A program made the position numbers and the translations under genes. A stretch of 64,000 nucleotides of DNA, from positions 1-64,000 of the forward strand of contig CAWEXB010000005.1 of assembly GCA_963812915.1 (NCBI GenBank), read 5' to 3'. The number at the start of each line of letters is the position of its first letter. The stretch's first letter is position 1. Under the pieces are notes generated by a model. That model saw only the letters and a list, made by a program, of their open reading frames with translations, was not told the origin of the DNA and made no database searches. This DNA is from JACVRW01 sp963812915 (lineage in GTDB: Bacteria; Actinomycetota; Thermoleophilia; Solirubrobacterales; Thermoleophilaceae). Positions 51,958-63,465 of the stretch are shown piece after piece.

Positions 51958-53237
51958 ACGATCCGGTCCAGCCGCCTCACGATCGTCTCGACGTGGCGGA
52001 CGAAGGCGCCGGTGTCGAACACCGCCTCGAGGTCGAGCTCCGGCGCCGCTTGGCCGAGCAGCTCGCGAAACTCGATGCCCTCGTCCCAGGCGCGCCCAGC
52101 GGCCTCCTGCACGATGCGATAGGCCTCGTCGCGGGAGCGGCCCGACTCGACGAGGGCCAGCAGTGCGCGCTGCGAGTAGAGCGCGCCGTGGGTGGCCTCG
52201 AGATTCTCGAGCATCCGGTCCGAGTGCACGGTCATGCCGTCGACGACGCGGACCGCCAGATGCTGCGCGTAGTCGAGCAGGATCGTTGCGTCCGGCAGCG
52301 CCACGCGCTCAACCGACGAATGCGAGATGTCGCGCTCGTGCCAAAGCGCCACGTTCTCGATGCCCGCCTGGGCGTAGCCTCGAAGGAGGCGGGCGATGCC
52401 GGTGATCCGTTCCGACACGATCGGATTCCGCTTGTGGGGCATCGCCGACGAGCCCTTCTGGGCGCCGGCGCGAAAGGGCTCCTCCACCTCGCGCACCTCG
52501 GTTCGCTGGAGGTGGCGGATCTCGGTCGCGAAGCGCTCGAGCCCTGCGCCGGCGAGGGCGACGGCGTCCAGCAGCTCCGCGTGGCGATCGCGCGGCACCA
52601 CCTGGGTCGAGACATCCTCGCGGCCGAGGCCCAGCCGGCGCAGCACCGCCGCCTCTATCTCGGGACCGTTCGCGGCATATGTGCCCACGGCCCCCGACAG
52701 CGCCCCCACCGACACCCCCTCGGCGGCGCGTTCGAGGCGCCGCACGTTGCGGTGAGCCTCGAACGCGAAGCCGGCGAGCTTCACCCCGAACGTCGTCGGC
52801 TCGGCGTGAACGCCGTGTGTGCGGCCCACGCACAGCGTGTGCACGTGCTCGCGCGCGCGCCGGATCAGCGCGTCGCGGTAGTCACATGCCCCGCCCACGA
52901 GCACAAGCCCCGCCTGGGAGAGCTGAAGCGCCAGAGCGGTGTCGAGCACGTCGGACGAGGTGAGACCGTGGTGCACCCAGCGACCGGCCTCGCCCACGGA
53001 ACCGGCCACGACGTCCACGAACGCCGCCACGTCGTGGTCGGTAACGCGCTCCCGATCCCTCACCGTCTCGACCGTGAACGCGGCCCGGTCGCGCACCGTG
53101 GCGGCGTCGTCGTCCGGAACCACCCCCTGCTCCGCGAGCGCCTCGACCACCGCCAGCTCCACCTGAAGCCAGGTCTCGAGCTTACGTTGCTCGGACCACA
53201 CCGCGCCCATCTCGGGTCGCGTGTAGCGCTCTATCAC
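51954..53237 (-). CDS. purB: adenylosuccinate lyase
   Basis: A 427-residue enzyme acting twice in purine synthesis (SAICAR to AICAR; adenylosuccinate to AMP). Motifs: YTRPEMGAVWSEQRKLETWL, VHHGLTSSDVLDTALALQLS with the catalytic His, CVGRTHGVHAEPTTFGVKLA, and the flexible signature loop GSSAMPHKRNPIVSERITGI with the catalytic Ser. GTG start overlapping the purE stop (GTGA). Confidence 0.97.
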   Translation of the reverse strand: MIERYTRPEMGAVWSEQRKLETWLQVELAVVEALAEQGVVPDDDAATVRDRAAFTVETVRDRERVTDHDVAAFVDVVAGSVGEAGRWVHHGLTSSDVLDTALALQLSQAGLVLVGGACDYRDALIRRAREHVHTLCVGRTHGVHAEPTTFGVKLAGFAFEAHRNVRRLERAAEGVSVGALSGAVGTYAANGPEIEAAVLRRLGLGREDVSTQVVPRDRHAELLDAVALAGAGLERFATEIRHLQRTEVREVEEPFRAGAQKGSSAMPHKRNPIVSERITGIARLLRGYAQAGIENVALWHERDISHSSVERVALPDATILLDYAQHLAVRVVDGMTVHSDRMLENLEATHGALYSQRALLALVESGRSRDEAYRIVQEAAGRAWDEGIEFRELLGQAAPELDLEAVFDTGAFVRHVETIVRRLDRIV

Positions 53238-53713
53238 GCGTGGAGGATCCGGGCGGCCAGCACCGCCGCGTTCTTTGCATTGTCCACGCCCACCGTCGCC
53301 ACCGGCACGCCCGGCGGCATCTGGGAGATCGCCAGCAGCGCGTCGAGACCGCCCGCGACCGAGGTCTTGGAGGTCAGCGGCACGCCGATCACCGGCAGGT
53401 CGGTGTGCGCGGCCACCACGCCCGGCAGGGCCGCGGCAAGACCGGCGCCCGCGATGATCACCCGCAGGCCGCGGAGTCGCGCGTTCCGGGCATATTCGGC
53501 CACCGTCTCGGGATCGCGGTGCGCGCTCATCACTCGCAGCTCGTAGCGGATCCCGCGCTCCTCGAGCTCCTCGCCGGCCCGCTCCATCAGCGGCAGGTCC
53601 GTCTTCGAGCCCATCACGATGCCGACCTGAGGAGCGTCGGACACGTCGAGCTCGTCGAACTCGTGCTCGACCTCCGTCTCGGTGACGGGCGTGAACTCCC
53701 CCGTGTCACTCAC
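53234..53713 (-). CDS. purE: N5-carboxyaminoimidazole ribonucleotide mutase
   Basis: A 159-residue PurE. Core motifs: VGIVMGSKTDLPLMERAGEE, YELRVMSAHRDPETVAEYAR, VIIAGAGLAAALPGVVAAHT, VIGVPLTSKTSVAGGLDALL, QMPPGVPVATVGVDNAKNAA. A 25-residue acidic N-terminal extension (TETEVEHEFDELDVSDAPQ) is longer than usual; internal starts are possible. Class I PurE needs PurK, which is not in the window. Coupled by overlaps with purD and purB. Confidence 0.96.
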   Translation of the reverse strand: MSDTGEFTPVTETEVEHEFDELDVSDAPQVGIVMGSKTDLPLMERAGEELEERGIRYELRVMSAHRDPETVAEYARNARLRGLRVIIAGAGLAAALPGVVAAHTDLPVIGVPLTSKTSVAGGLDALLAISQMPPGVPVATVGVDNAKNAAVLAARILHA

Positions 53714-54978
53714 GCCTCGACCCTATCCGCCCGCTCCACCGCGCGGGCCGCGATATCGGTGCGCATCTGCCTGCCGTCGAAGCGGATCCGGTCGGCCCTC
53801 GAGTACGCGCGATCGCGCGCCTCGCGCGGACTGGCTCCGAGCGCGGTCACGCCCAGCACGCGGCCCCCGGCGGTCACGATCTCCCCGTCGCGTTGGACGG
53901 TCCCGGCGTGGAAGACCTCCGCCGCGTCGGGATCGTCGAGTCCCGAGATCACGTCGCCCTTCGAGGCCGACTCCGGGTACCCGCGCGAGGCGAGCACCAC
54001 GGTCACGGCCCAGTCGGGCGACCAGTCGGGCACGATGCCCTCGAGCCCGCCCGGCCGTCCTGCGGCCTCGAGCAGGGTCAGCAGGTCGGATCGGAGCCGC
54101 GGCAAGACCGCCTGCGTCTCCGGGTCGCCGAACCGGCAGTTGAACTCGAGCACCTTCGGCCCGGCGGCGGTCAACATCAGCCCGGCGTAGAGGATCCCGT
54201 GGTAGGGCGTCCCACGCCTGCGCAGCTCGTCGACTATCGGCTGGTGTACTTGGCGGACGAGCTCCGTGGCCCGCTCCTCATCGATCCCGGCCACCGGCGA
54301 GTAGCTCCCCATGCCGCCGGTGTTCGGCCCCCGGTCGCCGTCGAAGATGCGCTTGTAGTCCTGGGCAGGGGCCAGCGGCACCGCCCGCTCGCCATCACAC
54401 AGCGCCAGCAGCGAGAGCTCCTCGCCGTCGAGGAACTCCTCCAGCACCACCTGGGTCTCGCCGAACCGCTTCTCGGCGAAGAAGACGTCGAGCGCGTCGC
54501 GCGCCTCGCGCTCGTCCCCGGCGATGATCACCCCCTTGCCCGCGGCGAGCACGTCGGCCTTCAGGACGGCCGGATACGACGCGCAGGCCAGGTGGGCGGC
54601 CGCCTCCTCGCGGTCACCGAACAGCACGTGCGACGCGGTGGGCACGCCGCAGTCGCGCATCAGCTGCTTCGCGTAGGCCTTCGAGCCCTCGATCCGCGCC
54701 GCCTCGCGCGTGGGCCCGAACGCGGCGATTCCCGCGGCCCCCAGCTCGTCGACGATCCCCGCCACGAGCGGCCCTTCGGGACCGACCACGACGAAGTCCA
54801 CCTCGTGGCTGCGGGCGATCGCGACCGGATCGCCGTCCGAAAGGCAGTCGATGCCGTCACGTGCGATTCCGGCGTTGCCCGGCGTGCACAGCACCTCGGG
54901 CCGTCGCGGACTGCGCAACAGGGTGCGGACCAATGCGTGCTCGCGACCGCCGCCACCCACGACGAGAACCCGGGTCAC
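53710..54978 (-). CDS. purD: phosphoribosylamine--glycine ligase
   Basis: A 422-residue ATP-grasp enzyme making GAR. Motifs: VLVVGGGGREHALVRTLLRS, CTPGNAGIARDG, DFVVVGPEGPLVAGIVDELG, YPAVLKADVLAAGKGVIIAG, VLEEFLDGEELSLLALCDGE, and PNTGGMGSYSPVAGID. GTG start. It is the first gene of purD-purE-purB, with the GYD-domain gene 34 bp upstream on the same strand. Confidence 0.97.
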   Translation of the reverse strand: MTRVLVVGGGGREHALVRTLLRSPRRPEVLCTPGNAGIARDGIDCLSDGDPVAIARSHEVDFVVVGPEGPLVAGIVDELGAAGIAAFGPTREAARIEGSKAYAKQLMRDCGVPTASHVLFGDREEAAAHLACASYPAVLKADVLAAGKGVIIAGDEREARDALDVFFAEKRFGETQVVLEEFLDGEELSLLALCDGERAVPLAPAQDYKRIFDGDRGPNTGGMGSYSPVAGIDEERATELVRQVHQPIVDELRRRGTPYHGILYAGLMLTAAGPKVLEFNCRFGDPETQAVLPRLRSDLLTLLEAAGRPGGLEGIVPDWSPDWAVTVVLASRGYPESASKGDVISGLDDPDAAEVFHAGTVQRDGEIVTAGGRVLGVTALGASPREARDRAYSRADRIRFDGRQMRTDIAARAVERADRVEA

Positions 54979-55012
54979 GGGCGACGCTCCGCACGTGCGG
55001 CGAGCGCCACGC

Positions 55013-55294
55013 TCAAAGTGCTGCGATGAAGTCGTCCACCGGGATCGCCGAAAGCGTCTCGTAGTGCGCGGTCCCGCGCGACCCGAGCTCCATCGACACG
55101 CGCGCGATCGTCTTCTCGTCCGGCGCTTCGATGATGTTCACGAAGTCGTAGCGACCCAGCACCGCCCACTGCGCCTTGACGGTCGCCCCGAGCTGCTCGA
55201 TCTCCTTGTTGACCTCCCGGATGCGCTGCGGATTGCCCTTGACCGTCTGAACGCCCTCGGGGGTCAGCGTGCTCAACATTACGTACGTGGGCAC
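55013..55294 (-). CDS. GYD-domain protein
   Basis: A 93-residue small alpha/beta protein: VPTYVMLSTLTPEGVQTVKG, IREVNKEIEQLGATVKAQWA, VLGRYDFVNIIEAPDEKTIA, RVSMELGSRGTAHYETLSAI. The GRYDFV signature gives the family its name; the fold is ferredoxin-like and the function unknown. GTG at 55294 has AAAGGAG upstream. It precedes purD and may be in the same transcript. Confidence 0.88.
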   Translation of the reverse strand: MPTYVMLSTLTPEGVQTVKGNPQRIREVNKEIEQLGATVKAQWAVLGRYDFVNIIEAPDEKTIARVSMELGSRGTAHYETLSAIPVDDFIAAL

Positions 55295-55368
55295 GTAGGC
55301 TCCTTTCGTTCGAAGTCCGTCGCCGCGGAATGTACCCTGACGCCCGCCACCCCGACCAGGAGCATCGA

Positions 55369-56055
55369 ATGAAGCTGTGTCTCGCCGCCGTGGCGACCGC
55401 CGCGGTCGCCCTCGTAGGTCCAGCCGCCGCCTCGGCGGCAACGCTCACGACCTCCCCGGCAAAGCCCTGCTTCGGCTCGGGGGACAGGGTCACCTTTCGG
55501 GGCACTGGCTTCACTCCGGGCGCCATCGTCGACTTCACTCGTGACGGCCAGCCGGTCGACGCGGAGCCGCCGATCACCGCGCTACCCGACGGCACCGTCA
55601 ACGCCGCCCTGACCGTCTTCAACCAGCGCGGCGTGGAGGAGCGCAGCTACGCCGCCACCGACCGCACCAATCCGGCGCTGACCGCCGCCGCTCCGGTCGC
55701 CGTGAGCGAGCTCGACGTGGACATGCTGCCGCGGAGCGGGGAGCCGAGCGAGGCGCGGAGGATCACGGCCGTCGGCTTCACCCGAGGCACGACGCTGTGG
55801 GCGCACATCGTGTTCAAGCGCAGGGTGCGGACCGTCAAGGTCGGCGCCCTCACCGGCGAGTGCCGCAATCTCAGCAAACGGAAGCGGCTCTTCGGAGCCG
55901 ACCCGCCCTTCGGCCGTCACCTCATCCACTTCGACACGAGCCGCAAGTTCAAGAGCAAAGTCCCGGACACGTTCCAGCGGGTCTCCTTCAGCTTCCGGAT
56001 CTTCCCGACGTCGAACTCCGGCGCCGCAACGGCGTCCACGGCCGCTCGACGCTGA
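55369..56055 (+). CDS. secreted hypothetical protein
   Basis: A 228-residue protein with a clear signal peptide (MKLCLAAVATAAVALVGPAA, then ASAA). The mature part is probably two Ig-like beta domains: CFGSGDRVTFRGTGFTPGAI, VDFTRDGQPVD, and after residue 130 ARRITAVGFTRGTTLWAHIV with a basic stretch ECRNLSKRKRLFGADPPFG. Two Cys (KPCFGSG and GECRNLS) may pair. ATG 55369 has AGGAG ten bases upstream. Function unknown; convergent with clpB, 9 bp between stops. Confidence 0.82.
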   Translation: MKLCLAAVATAAVALVGPAAASAATLTTSPAKPCFGSGDRVTFRGTGFTPGAIVDFTRDGQPVDAEPPITALPDGTVNAALTVFNQRGVEERSYAATDRTNPALTAAAPVAVSELDVDMLPRSGEPSEARRITAVGFTRGTTLWAHIVFKRRVRTVKVGALTGECRNLSKRKRLFGADPPFGRHLIHFDTSRKFKSKVPDTFQRVSFSFRIFPTSNSGAATASTAARR

Positions 56056-56064
56056 GAGGCTGGG

Positions 56065-58611
<2,547 letters not shown>

Positions 58612-58613
58612 AG

Positions 58614-58640
58614 AAAATCTAAGTGTGTTTATAGCAGATC
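58614..58640 (-). promoter_or_regulatory. heat-shock promoter element, clpB copy
   Basis: A 27-bp block immediately before the clpB start codon, sharing both conserved ends (AAAATCTAAG and GCAGATC, plus-strand reading) with the block before dnaK; the central ten bases are less alike. On the minus strand the block reads GATCTGC, spacer, CTTAGATTTT with TAGATT as a candidate -10 box. The classical HspR repeat CTTGAGT-N7-ACTCAAG is not seen. Confidence 0.6.
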
Positions 58641-58677
58641 ATTGCCGGATCCGACCAGGTCCCGCGAGGGCCCATGC

Positions 58678-59142
58678 TCAGCGCTCGCGGCGCTCTATGG
58701 GAATTCGGATGGCTCGGTTCGACGTGGCCGAGGGCATCAGCGCCTGCGAGGGGGGCTCGTAGAGCACGAGCTCACGCTTGAAGGAGCGCCGCACGCGCTC
58801 GAGCTCCTCCTCGAGCTCTCTCTGCACGCGCGCGGCCGCGCGCTCCAGGTTGCGCATTCGCCGCCGCATCCGCGCGATCTCGTGCTCGAGCTCGAATACC
58901 TTCTCGACACCCGCCAGGTTCATGCCGAGCTCGCTGGTCAGCTCCTGGATGCGCCGCAGCAGGTCGACGTCCTCCTGCGAGTAGAGGCGGGTGTTCTTCG
59001 GGGAGCGCTTGGGGGTGATCAGCCCGCGCGCCTCGTAGATGCGAAGCGTCTGGGGATGCATGCCGGCCAGCTCCGCGGCCACGGAGATCATGTACACGCC
59101 GCGCGCGGAGTTGGGTGACAGATCGTCGTTCCGGGCCGGCAT
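58678..59142 (-). CDS. hspR: heat-shock repressor HspR (MerR family)
   Basis: A 154-residue regulator that represses dnaK and clpB until DnaK is titrated by unfolded protein. MerR-type winged helix: VYMISVAAELAGMHPQTLRI, YEARGLITPKRSPKNTRLYS, QEDVDLLRRIQELTSELGMN, LAGVEKVFELEHEIARMRRR, followed by an Arg/Glu-rich coiled coil. ATG 59142 has AGAAGG upstream; GTG 59151 overlaps the dnaJ stop. Last gene of dnaK-grpE-dnaJ-hspR; clpB begins 66 bp downstream with its own promoter element. Confidence 0.94.
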   Translation of the reverse strand: MPARNDDLSPNSARGVYMISVAAELAGMHPQTLRIYEARGLITPKRSPKNTRLYSQEDVDLLRRIQELTSELGMNLAGVEKVFELEHEIARMRRRMRNLERAAARVQRELEEELERVRRSFKRELVLYEPPSQALMPSATSNRAIRIPIERRER

Positions 59143-59147
59143 CGTCG

Positions 59148-60245
59148 TCACCTTCTCTGGGACAGCAGCCGCTCACGGGGGTTGCCGTCGATCGCCGACG
59201 CCAGCTCGTCCACGATCTCGCGCTGCTCGCGCGAGAGCGAGCGCGGGACGTCGATCATGAGGCGGTAGTGGATGTCGCCACGGCCGCGGCCTCCCAGCTT
59301 CGGCGGCCCCTCGCCACGCAGGCGCTGGACCGTGCCGTGCTGGGTGCCGGGGGGAACCCGGATGCGCTTCGTGCCGGTGAGGGTGGGCACCTCGATCGTG
59401 GCGCCGCGGATCGCCTCCGGGATCGTGATCGGCACCTCCACCTCGAGGTTGTCGCCCTTGCGCATGAAGATCGGCGACTCCCCCACGCGCGTGATCGCGT
59501 ACAGATCGCCCGTCGGACCGCCGCGAAGCCCGGCCTCGCCCTTGCCCGCGAGCCGAACGCGGCTGCCGTCGCGCACACCGGCGGGGATGTTCACGCGGTA
59601 GCGCTTGACCTGACGGGTCCGCCCGGTTCCCTGGCAGGTCGGGCAGGGATCCTTGATCTCGGTGCCGGTGCCCCCACACTGACGGCAGGGCTGCGAGATC
59701 GAGAACAGCCCCTGCGACTCTGCCTCGACACCACGGCCCTGGCAGCGGCTGCACACGGTAGGTTGCGTGCCGGGCCTCGCGCCGGTGCCGTGGCAGGTGG
59801 GACAGGGGGCCGACAGCGGCACGGCCACCGGCACCTGTGCGCCCTCCATCGCCTGGTCGAAGGAGATGTGCACCTCGGTTTCCAGGTCGCGGCCGCGCTC
59901 GGGAGCGCGGGCCGTGCCGCCACGCCCCGGCCCGCCGCCGAAGAGGTCCGACAGGATGTCGCCGAACCCGCCGAAGCCGCCGCCGGTTCGAAACGCGCCG
60001 GGGTCGAAGCCGCCGCCGGCGCCGAAGACGCCGCCGCCGGAGTCGTACGCCTTCCGCTTCTCCGGGTCTGAGAGCACCGAGTAGGCCTCCTGGACGTCCT
60101 TGAAGCGCTCCTCGGCGGCCTCGTCGCCCGGATTGCGGTCCGGGTGGTACTGGCGCGCGAGCTTGCGGTAGGCCTTCTTGATCTCCTCGTCGGAGGCCTT
60201 CTTGTCGACGCCGAGCGTGTTGTAGGGGTCCTTCACCGCGGGCAT
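59148..60245 (-). CDS. dnaJ: chaperone DnaJ
   Basis: A 365-residue type I Hsp40. J-domain with the HPD motif (KKAYRKLARQYHPDRNPGDE), Gly/Phe-rich region (GGGVFGAGGGFDPGAFRTGG), four zinc motifs (CPTCHGTG, CSRCQGRG, CRQCGGTG, CPTCQGTG) and the C-terminal substrate-binding domain (VRLAGKGEAGLRGGPTGDLY). It delivers substrates to DnaK. The grpE stop is 6 bp upstream. Confidence 0.97.
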   Translation of the reverse strand: MPAVKDPYNTLGVDKKASDEEIKKAYRKLARQYHPDRNPGDEAAEERFKDVQEAYSVLSDPEKRKAYDSGGGVFGAGGGFDPGAFRTGGGFGGFGDILSDLFGGGPGRGGTARAPERGRDLETEVHISFDQAMEGAQVPVAVPLSAPCPTCHGTGARPGTQPTVCSRCQGRGVEAESQGLFSISQPCRQCGGTGTEIKDPCPTCQGTGRTRQVKRYRVNIPAGVRDGSRVRLAGKGEAGLRGGPTGDLYAITRVGESPIFMRKGDNLEVEVPITIPEAIRGATIEVPTLTGTKRIRVPPGTQHGTVQRLRGEGPPKLGGRGRGDIHYRLMIDVPRSLSREQREIVDELASAIDGNPRERLLSQRR

Positions 60246-60251
60246 CTGAAC

Positions 60252-60866
60252 CTACCCCGAGACTACGACGCGTGCCGGGCGGAGCACCGCCCCGTTCGTC
60301 TTGTAGCCCTTCTCTATGACGTCGAGCACCATGCCCGGGTCGGCGCCGTCCTCGCTTCGGGTCGAGAGCGCCTCGTGCACGGTGGGGTCGAAGGCCTCGC
60401 CCTTCGGATCGAACTGCTCGACGCCGTTGCGCTCGAGCACCGCGATCAGCTCCGAGTGCACGAGACGGACGCCCTCGGCCAGGTGCTGTTCGCCCGCCTG
60501 CGCCGAGGAGAGGGCACGCTCGAGGTTGTCGACGACCGGCAGCAGCTCGCGAACGAGCCCGCCCCTGGCGCGCTCGCCGGCCGCGGCAGCCTCCTTCGCC
60601 GCTCGCTTCCGGTAGTTCTCGAAGTCGGCCTGCGCCCGGCGGGCGAGGTCGAGGTACTCGTCGCGCTCGCGCTGGGCGCGGGCGAGCGGGTCCTCGGCCT
60701 CCGTCGCCTCCCTCTCGGCGAGACGCTGCGCCTCGTTGGCCGGATCCTCCTCGCCCCCGGGCTCGCCAGCCTCGTCACGCGAGGTGATCGGCTCGTCCTC
60801 GGGGGCGAGCGATCCGGCCGGCCGCTCCTGGGCGGCCGGCCGCCGCTGATCCTCCTGGTGCGTCAT
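60252..60866 (-). CDS. grpE: nucleotide exchange factor GrpE
   Basis: A 204-residue DnaK co-chaperone. Acidic disordered N-terminus (EDEPITSRDEAGEPGGEEDP), a long helix (YLDLARRAQADFENYRKRAA), LLPVVDNLERALSSAQAGEQ, and the C-terminal beta wing (FDPTVHEALSTRSEDGADPG, MVLDVIEKGYKTNGAVLRPA). The ATG at 60866 lies 4 bp after the dnaK stop; the longer frame to 60908 overlaps dnaK and is rejected. Confidence 0.95.
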   Translation of the reverse strand: MTHQEDQRRPAAQERPAGSLAPEDEPITSRDEAGEPGGEEDPANEAQRLAEREATEAEDPLARAQRERDEYLDLARRAQADFENYRKRAAKEAAAAGERARGGLVRELLPVVDNLERALSSAQAGEQHLAEGVRLVHSELIAVLERNGVEQFDPKGEAFDPTVHEALSTRSEDGADPGMVLDVIEKGYKTNGAVLRPARVVVSG

Positions 60867-60870
60867 CGCG

Positions 60871-62781
60871 CTACGCCTTCTCGTCGCCGTCGACGACCTC
60901 GGCGTCAACGACCTCCTCCTCCTCGGAGGAATCCGCCGACGCGCCGTCGGACGAGCCGTTGCCGGCCGCCTGCTGCTGCGCCGCCGCGGCGTACATCTGC
61001 TCGGACACCTTGTGGAAGGCGGCCTGCAGCGCCTCGGTCTTCTGCCGCAGCAGGTTCACATCCTCCGACTCGAGGTTGTCGCGGACGTCCTTGATGGCGG
61101 CCTCGATCTCCTCCTTGGCGGACGAGTCGAGCGAGTCGCCCATCTCGCCGACCTGACGCTCCGCCTGGTAGGCGGCGTTCTCGGCGGCGTTCCGGGTCTC
61201 GACCAGCTCGCGCTGGCGCCGGTCCTCCTCGGCGTGCACCTCGGCGTCCTTGACCATGCGCTCGACCTCCTCATCGGCGAGGCCCGAGCCGGCCTTGATC
61301 TCGATCTTCTGCTCCTTGCCGGTGCCGAGATCCTTCGCGCCCACGTTGAGGATGCCGTTGGCGTCGATGTCGAAGGTCACCTCGATCTGCGGGATGCCCC
61401 GCGGCGCCGGCGGGATGCCGGTGAGCTGGAACTTGCCGAGCGACTTGTTGTAGACGGCCATCTCACGCTCGCCCTGGAGCACGTGCACCTCGACGCTCGG
61501 CTGGTTGTCCTCGGCCGTCGAGAAGATCTCCGACTTGCGGGTCGGGATCGTGGTGTTGCGCTCGATGAGCTTGGTCATCACGCCGCCCTTGGTCTCGATG
61601 CCGAGGGTCAGCGGGGTCACGTCGAGAAGGAGGACGTCCTTCACGTCGCCGGCCAGCACGCCCGCCTGGATCGCGGCGCCCACGGCCACGACCTCGTCCG
61701 GGTTCACGCCCCGGTGCGGATCCTTGCCGGTCAGCTCCTTGACCTTCTCCTGAACGGCCGGCATGCGCGTCATGCCGCCAACCAGCACGACGTGGTCGAT
61801 GCCCTGGCCGCCCTCGACTCCGGCGTCGGAGAGCGCCTGCTTGGTGGGCGCGACGACACGGTCGAGGAGGTCGGCGGTGAGCTCGTTCAGCTTCGAGCGC
61901 GTGAGGCGCTGGTTCAGGTGCTTCGGCACCGAGTCGACCGCCGTGATGAACGGCAGGTTGATCTGCGTCTCCTGCGCCGAGCTGAGCTCGGTCTTGGCCT
62001 TCTCGGCCTCCTGGTAGAGGCGCTGAAGCGCCATCTTGTCCTGCGAGAGGTCGACGCCCTCGGCCTTCTTGAACTCGCTCACGAGCCAGTCGACGACCGC
62101 CTTGTCGAAGTTGTCGCCGCCGAGGTGGTTGTCGCCGGAGGTGGCCTTCACCTCGAACACCCCGTCGCCGATCTCGAGAACGGACACGTCGAACGTGCCG
62201 CCGCCGAGGTCGAATACGAGGATCGTCTGGTCGGACTCCTTGTCGAGGCCGTACGCCAGCGAGGCGGCCGTCGGCTCGTTGATGATCCGCTTGACGTCGA
62301 GGCCGGCGACCTTGCCGGCGTCCTTGGTCGCCTGGCGCTGGTCGTCGTTGAAGTACGCGGGAACCGTGATCACCGCGCTGTCGACGGTGTCGCCAAGGTA
62401 GGCCTCGGCGTCGGCCCTCAGCTTCTGGAGGATCATCGCGCTGATCTCGGGCGGAGCGAACTCCTTGCCGCCCGCGTTCACGCGCGCGTCGCCGTTCGGG
62501 CCCGCTACGACCTCGAACGGAACGATCTTCTCCTCTTCCTTGACCTCGGCCTCCTTGCGCCCCATGAAGCGCTTGATCGAGAAGACCGTGTTCTCCGGGT
62601 TCGTCACCGCCTGGCGCTTGGCCGGCGCGCCCACGAGGCGCTCGCCGCCCTCCGTGAAAGCCACCACCGAGGGAGTAGTGCGCGCGCCCTCGGCGTTCTC
62701 GATCACGGTGGGCTCGCCGCCCTCGAGGACGGCCATGCACGAGTTGGTCGTGCCAAGATCGATACCGATCGTCTTGCCCAT
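60871..62781 (-). CDS. dnaK: chaperone DnaK (Hsp70)
   Basis: A 636-residue Hsp70. Nucleotide-binding domain: MGKTIGIDLGTTNSCMAVLE, VITVPAYFNDDQRQATKDAG, ILVFDLGGGTFDVSVLEIGD, HVVLVGGMTRMPAVQEKVKE. Linker DVLLLDVTPLTLGIETKGG, substrate domain to about residue 500, and an acidic Glu/Asp tail (SSEEEEVVDAEVVDGDEKA). ATG 62781 has AAGGAG upstream. First gene of the heat-shock operon; the shared 27-bp element is about 42 bp upstream. Confidence 0.98.
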   Translation of the reverse strand: MGKTIGIDLGTTNSCMAVLEGGEPTVIENAEGARTTPSVVAFTEGGERLVGAPAKRQAVTNPENTVFSIKRFMGRKEAEVKEEEKIVPFEVVAGPNGDARVNAGGKEFAPPEISAMILQKLRADAEAYLGDTVDSAVITVPAYFNDDQRQATKDAGKVAGLDVKRIINEPTAASLAYGLDKESDQTILVFDLGGGTFDVSVLEIGDGVFEVKATSGDNHLGGDNFDKAVVDWLVSEFKKAEGVDLSQDKMALQRLYQEAEKAKTELSSAQETQINLPFITAVDSVPKHLNQRLTRSKLNELTADLLDRVVAPTKQALSDAGVEGGQGIDHVVLVGGMTRMPAVQEKVKELTGKDPHRGVNPDEVVAVGAAIQAGVLAGDVKDVLLLDVTPLTLGIETKGGVMTKLIERNTTIPTRKSEIFSTAEDNQPSVEVHVLQGEREMAVYNKSLGKFQLTGIPPAPRGIPQIEVTFDIDANGILNVGAKDLGTGKEQKIEIKAGSGLADEEVERMVKDAEVHAEEDRRQRELVETRNAAENAAYQAERQVGEMGDSLDSSAKEEIEAAIKDVRDNLESEDVNLLRQKTEALQAAFHKVSEQMYAAAAQQQAAGNGSSDGASADSSEEEEVVDAEVVDGDEKA

Positions 62782-62822
62782 CCGTTGCTGCTCCTTTTCA
62801 CCGCTTACTGGTCGATTCGAAC

Positions 62823-62849
62823 AAAATCTAAGCGGAAGTATGGCAGATC
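62823..62849 (-). promoter_or_regulatory. heat-shock promoter element, dnaK copy
   Basis: Same layout as the clpB element (58614-58640): identical outer blocks of 10 and 7 bases separated by ten bases. On the minus strand TAGATT is a likely -10 box, leaving a 5' leader of about 40 nt with a normal ribosome site. Confidence 0.6.
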
Positions 62850-62939
62850 TTGTCCGCGGCGCCAACGGCCGGTGCTGCTCTCGCGGGCCGGGGCGGTGAT
62901 CGTGCGCGAGCGAGCGCGGTCGATTAGGCTTCCGCCGCC

Positions 62940-63458
62940 ATGCCGCCGTCCCTCCGCCAGGTAACCCTCCTCGCGCTGGGGGCGGCGCTGCTCACCGCCG
63001 GCTGCGGCGACGACGCGGACTCGAACAGCGCAGGGGCGGAGCAACCAACCGAGACGACCGCGGCCGAAGCTCGCGAGAGCCTCGAGGACACGAGCTCGAA
63101 GCCCGTGATCGAGAAGCCCAGCGGATCCCCGCCCCGCAAGCTCGTGAAGGAGGACATCGTCAAGGGCAAGGGCAGGGGCGCGGAGTCGGGCGACCGCATC
63201 ACCGTGCACTACGTGGGCGTGTCGTTCTCGACCGGTGACGAGTTCGATGCGTCCTGGGACACGGGGCGGCCGTTCACCTTCACCCTCGGCGCCGGCGAGG
63301 TGATTCCCGGCTGGGACCGCGGGATCGTGGGGATGCGGAAGGGCGGCCGCCGGACGCTGACGATCCCGCCCGAGCTGGCCTACGGCGCCGAGGGCAGCGG
63401 GCCGATAGCGCCGAACGAGACGCTCGTGTTCGTGGTCGACCTGGTGAACGTCCGGTAG
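62940..63458 (+). CDS. FKBP-type peptidyl-prolyl isomerase, lipoprotein
   Basis: A 172-residue exported proline isomerase. Lipobox LLTAGCGDD gives a lipidated Cys near residue 22, followed by a polar linker. The FKBP domain is complete: GDRITVHYVGVSFSTGDEFD, ASWDTGRPFTFTLGAGEVIP, GWDRGIVGMRKGGRRTLTIP, PELAYGAEGSGPI, LVFVVDLVNV. It likely helps fold proteins outside the membrane. Divergent from dnaK, 158 bp apart. Confidence 0.94.
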   Translation: MPPSLRQVTLLALGAALLTAGCGDDADSNSAGAEQPTETTAAEARESLEDTSSKPVIEKPSGSPPRKLVKEDIVKGKGRGAESGDRITVHYVGVSFSTGDEFDASWDTGRPFTFTLGAGEVIPGWDRGIVGMRKGGRRTLTIPPELAYGAEGSGPIAPNETLVFVVDLVNVR

Positions 63459-63465
63459 GTCGCGG

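Noticed and set aside
62781..62940. classical HAIR site (CTTGAGT-N7-ACTCAAG) upstream of dnaK
   Set aside because: Searched by eye on both strands and not found; a different shared element is present instead.
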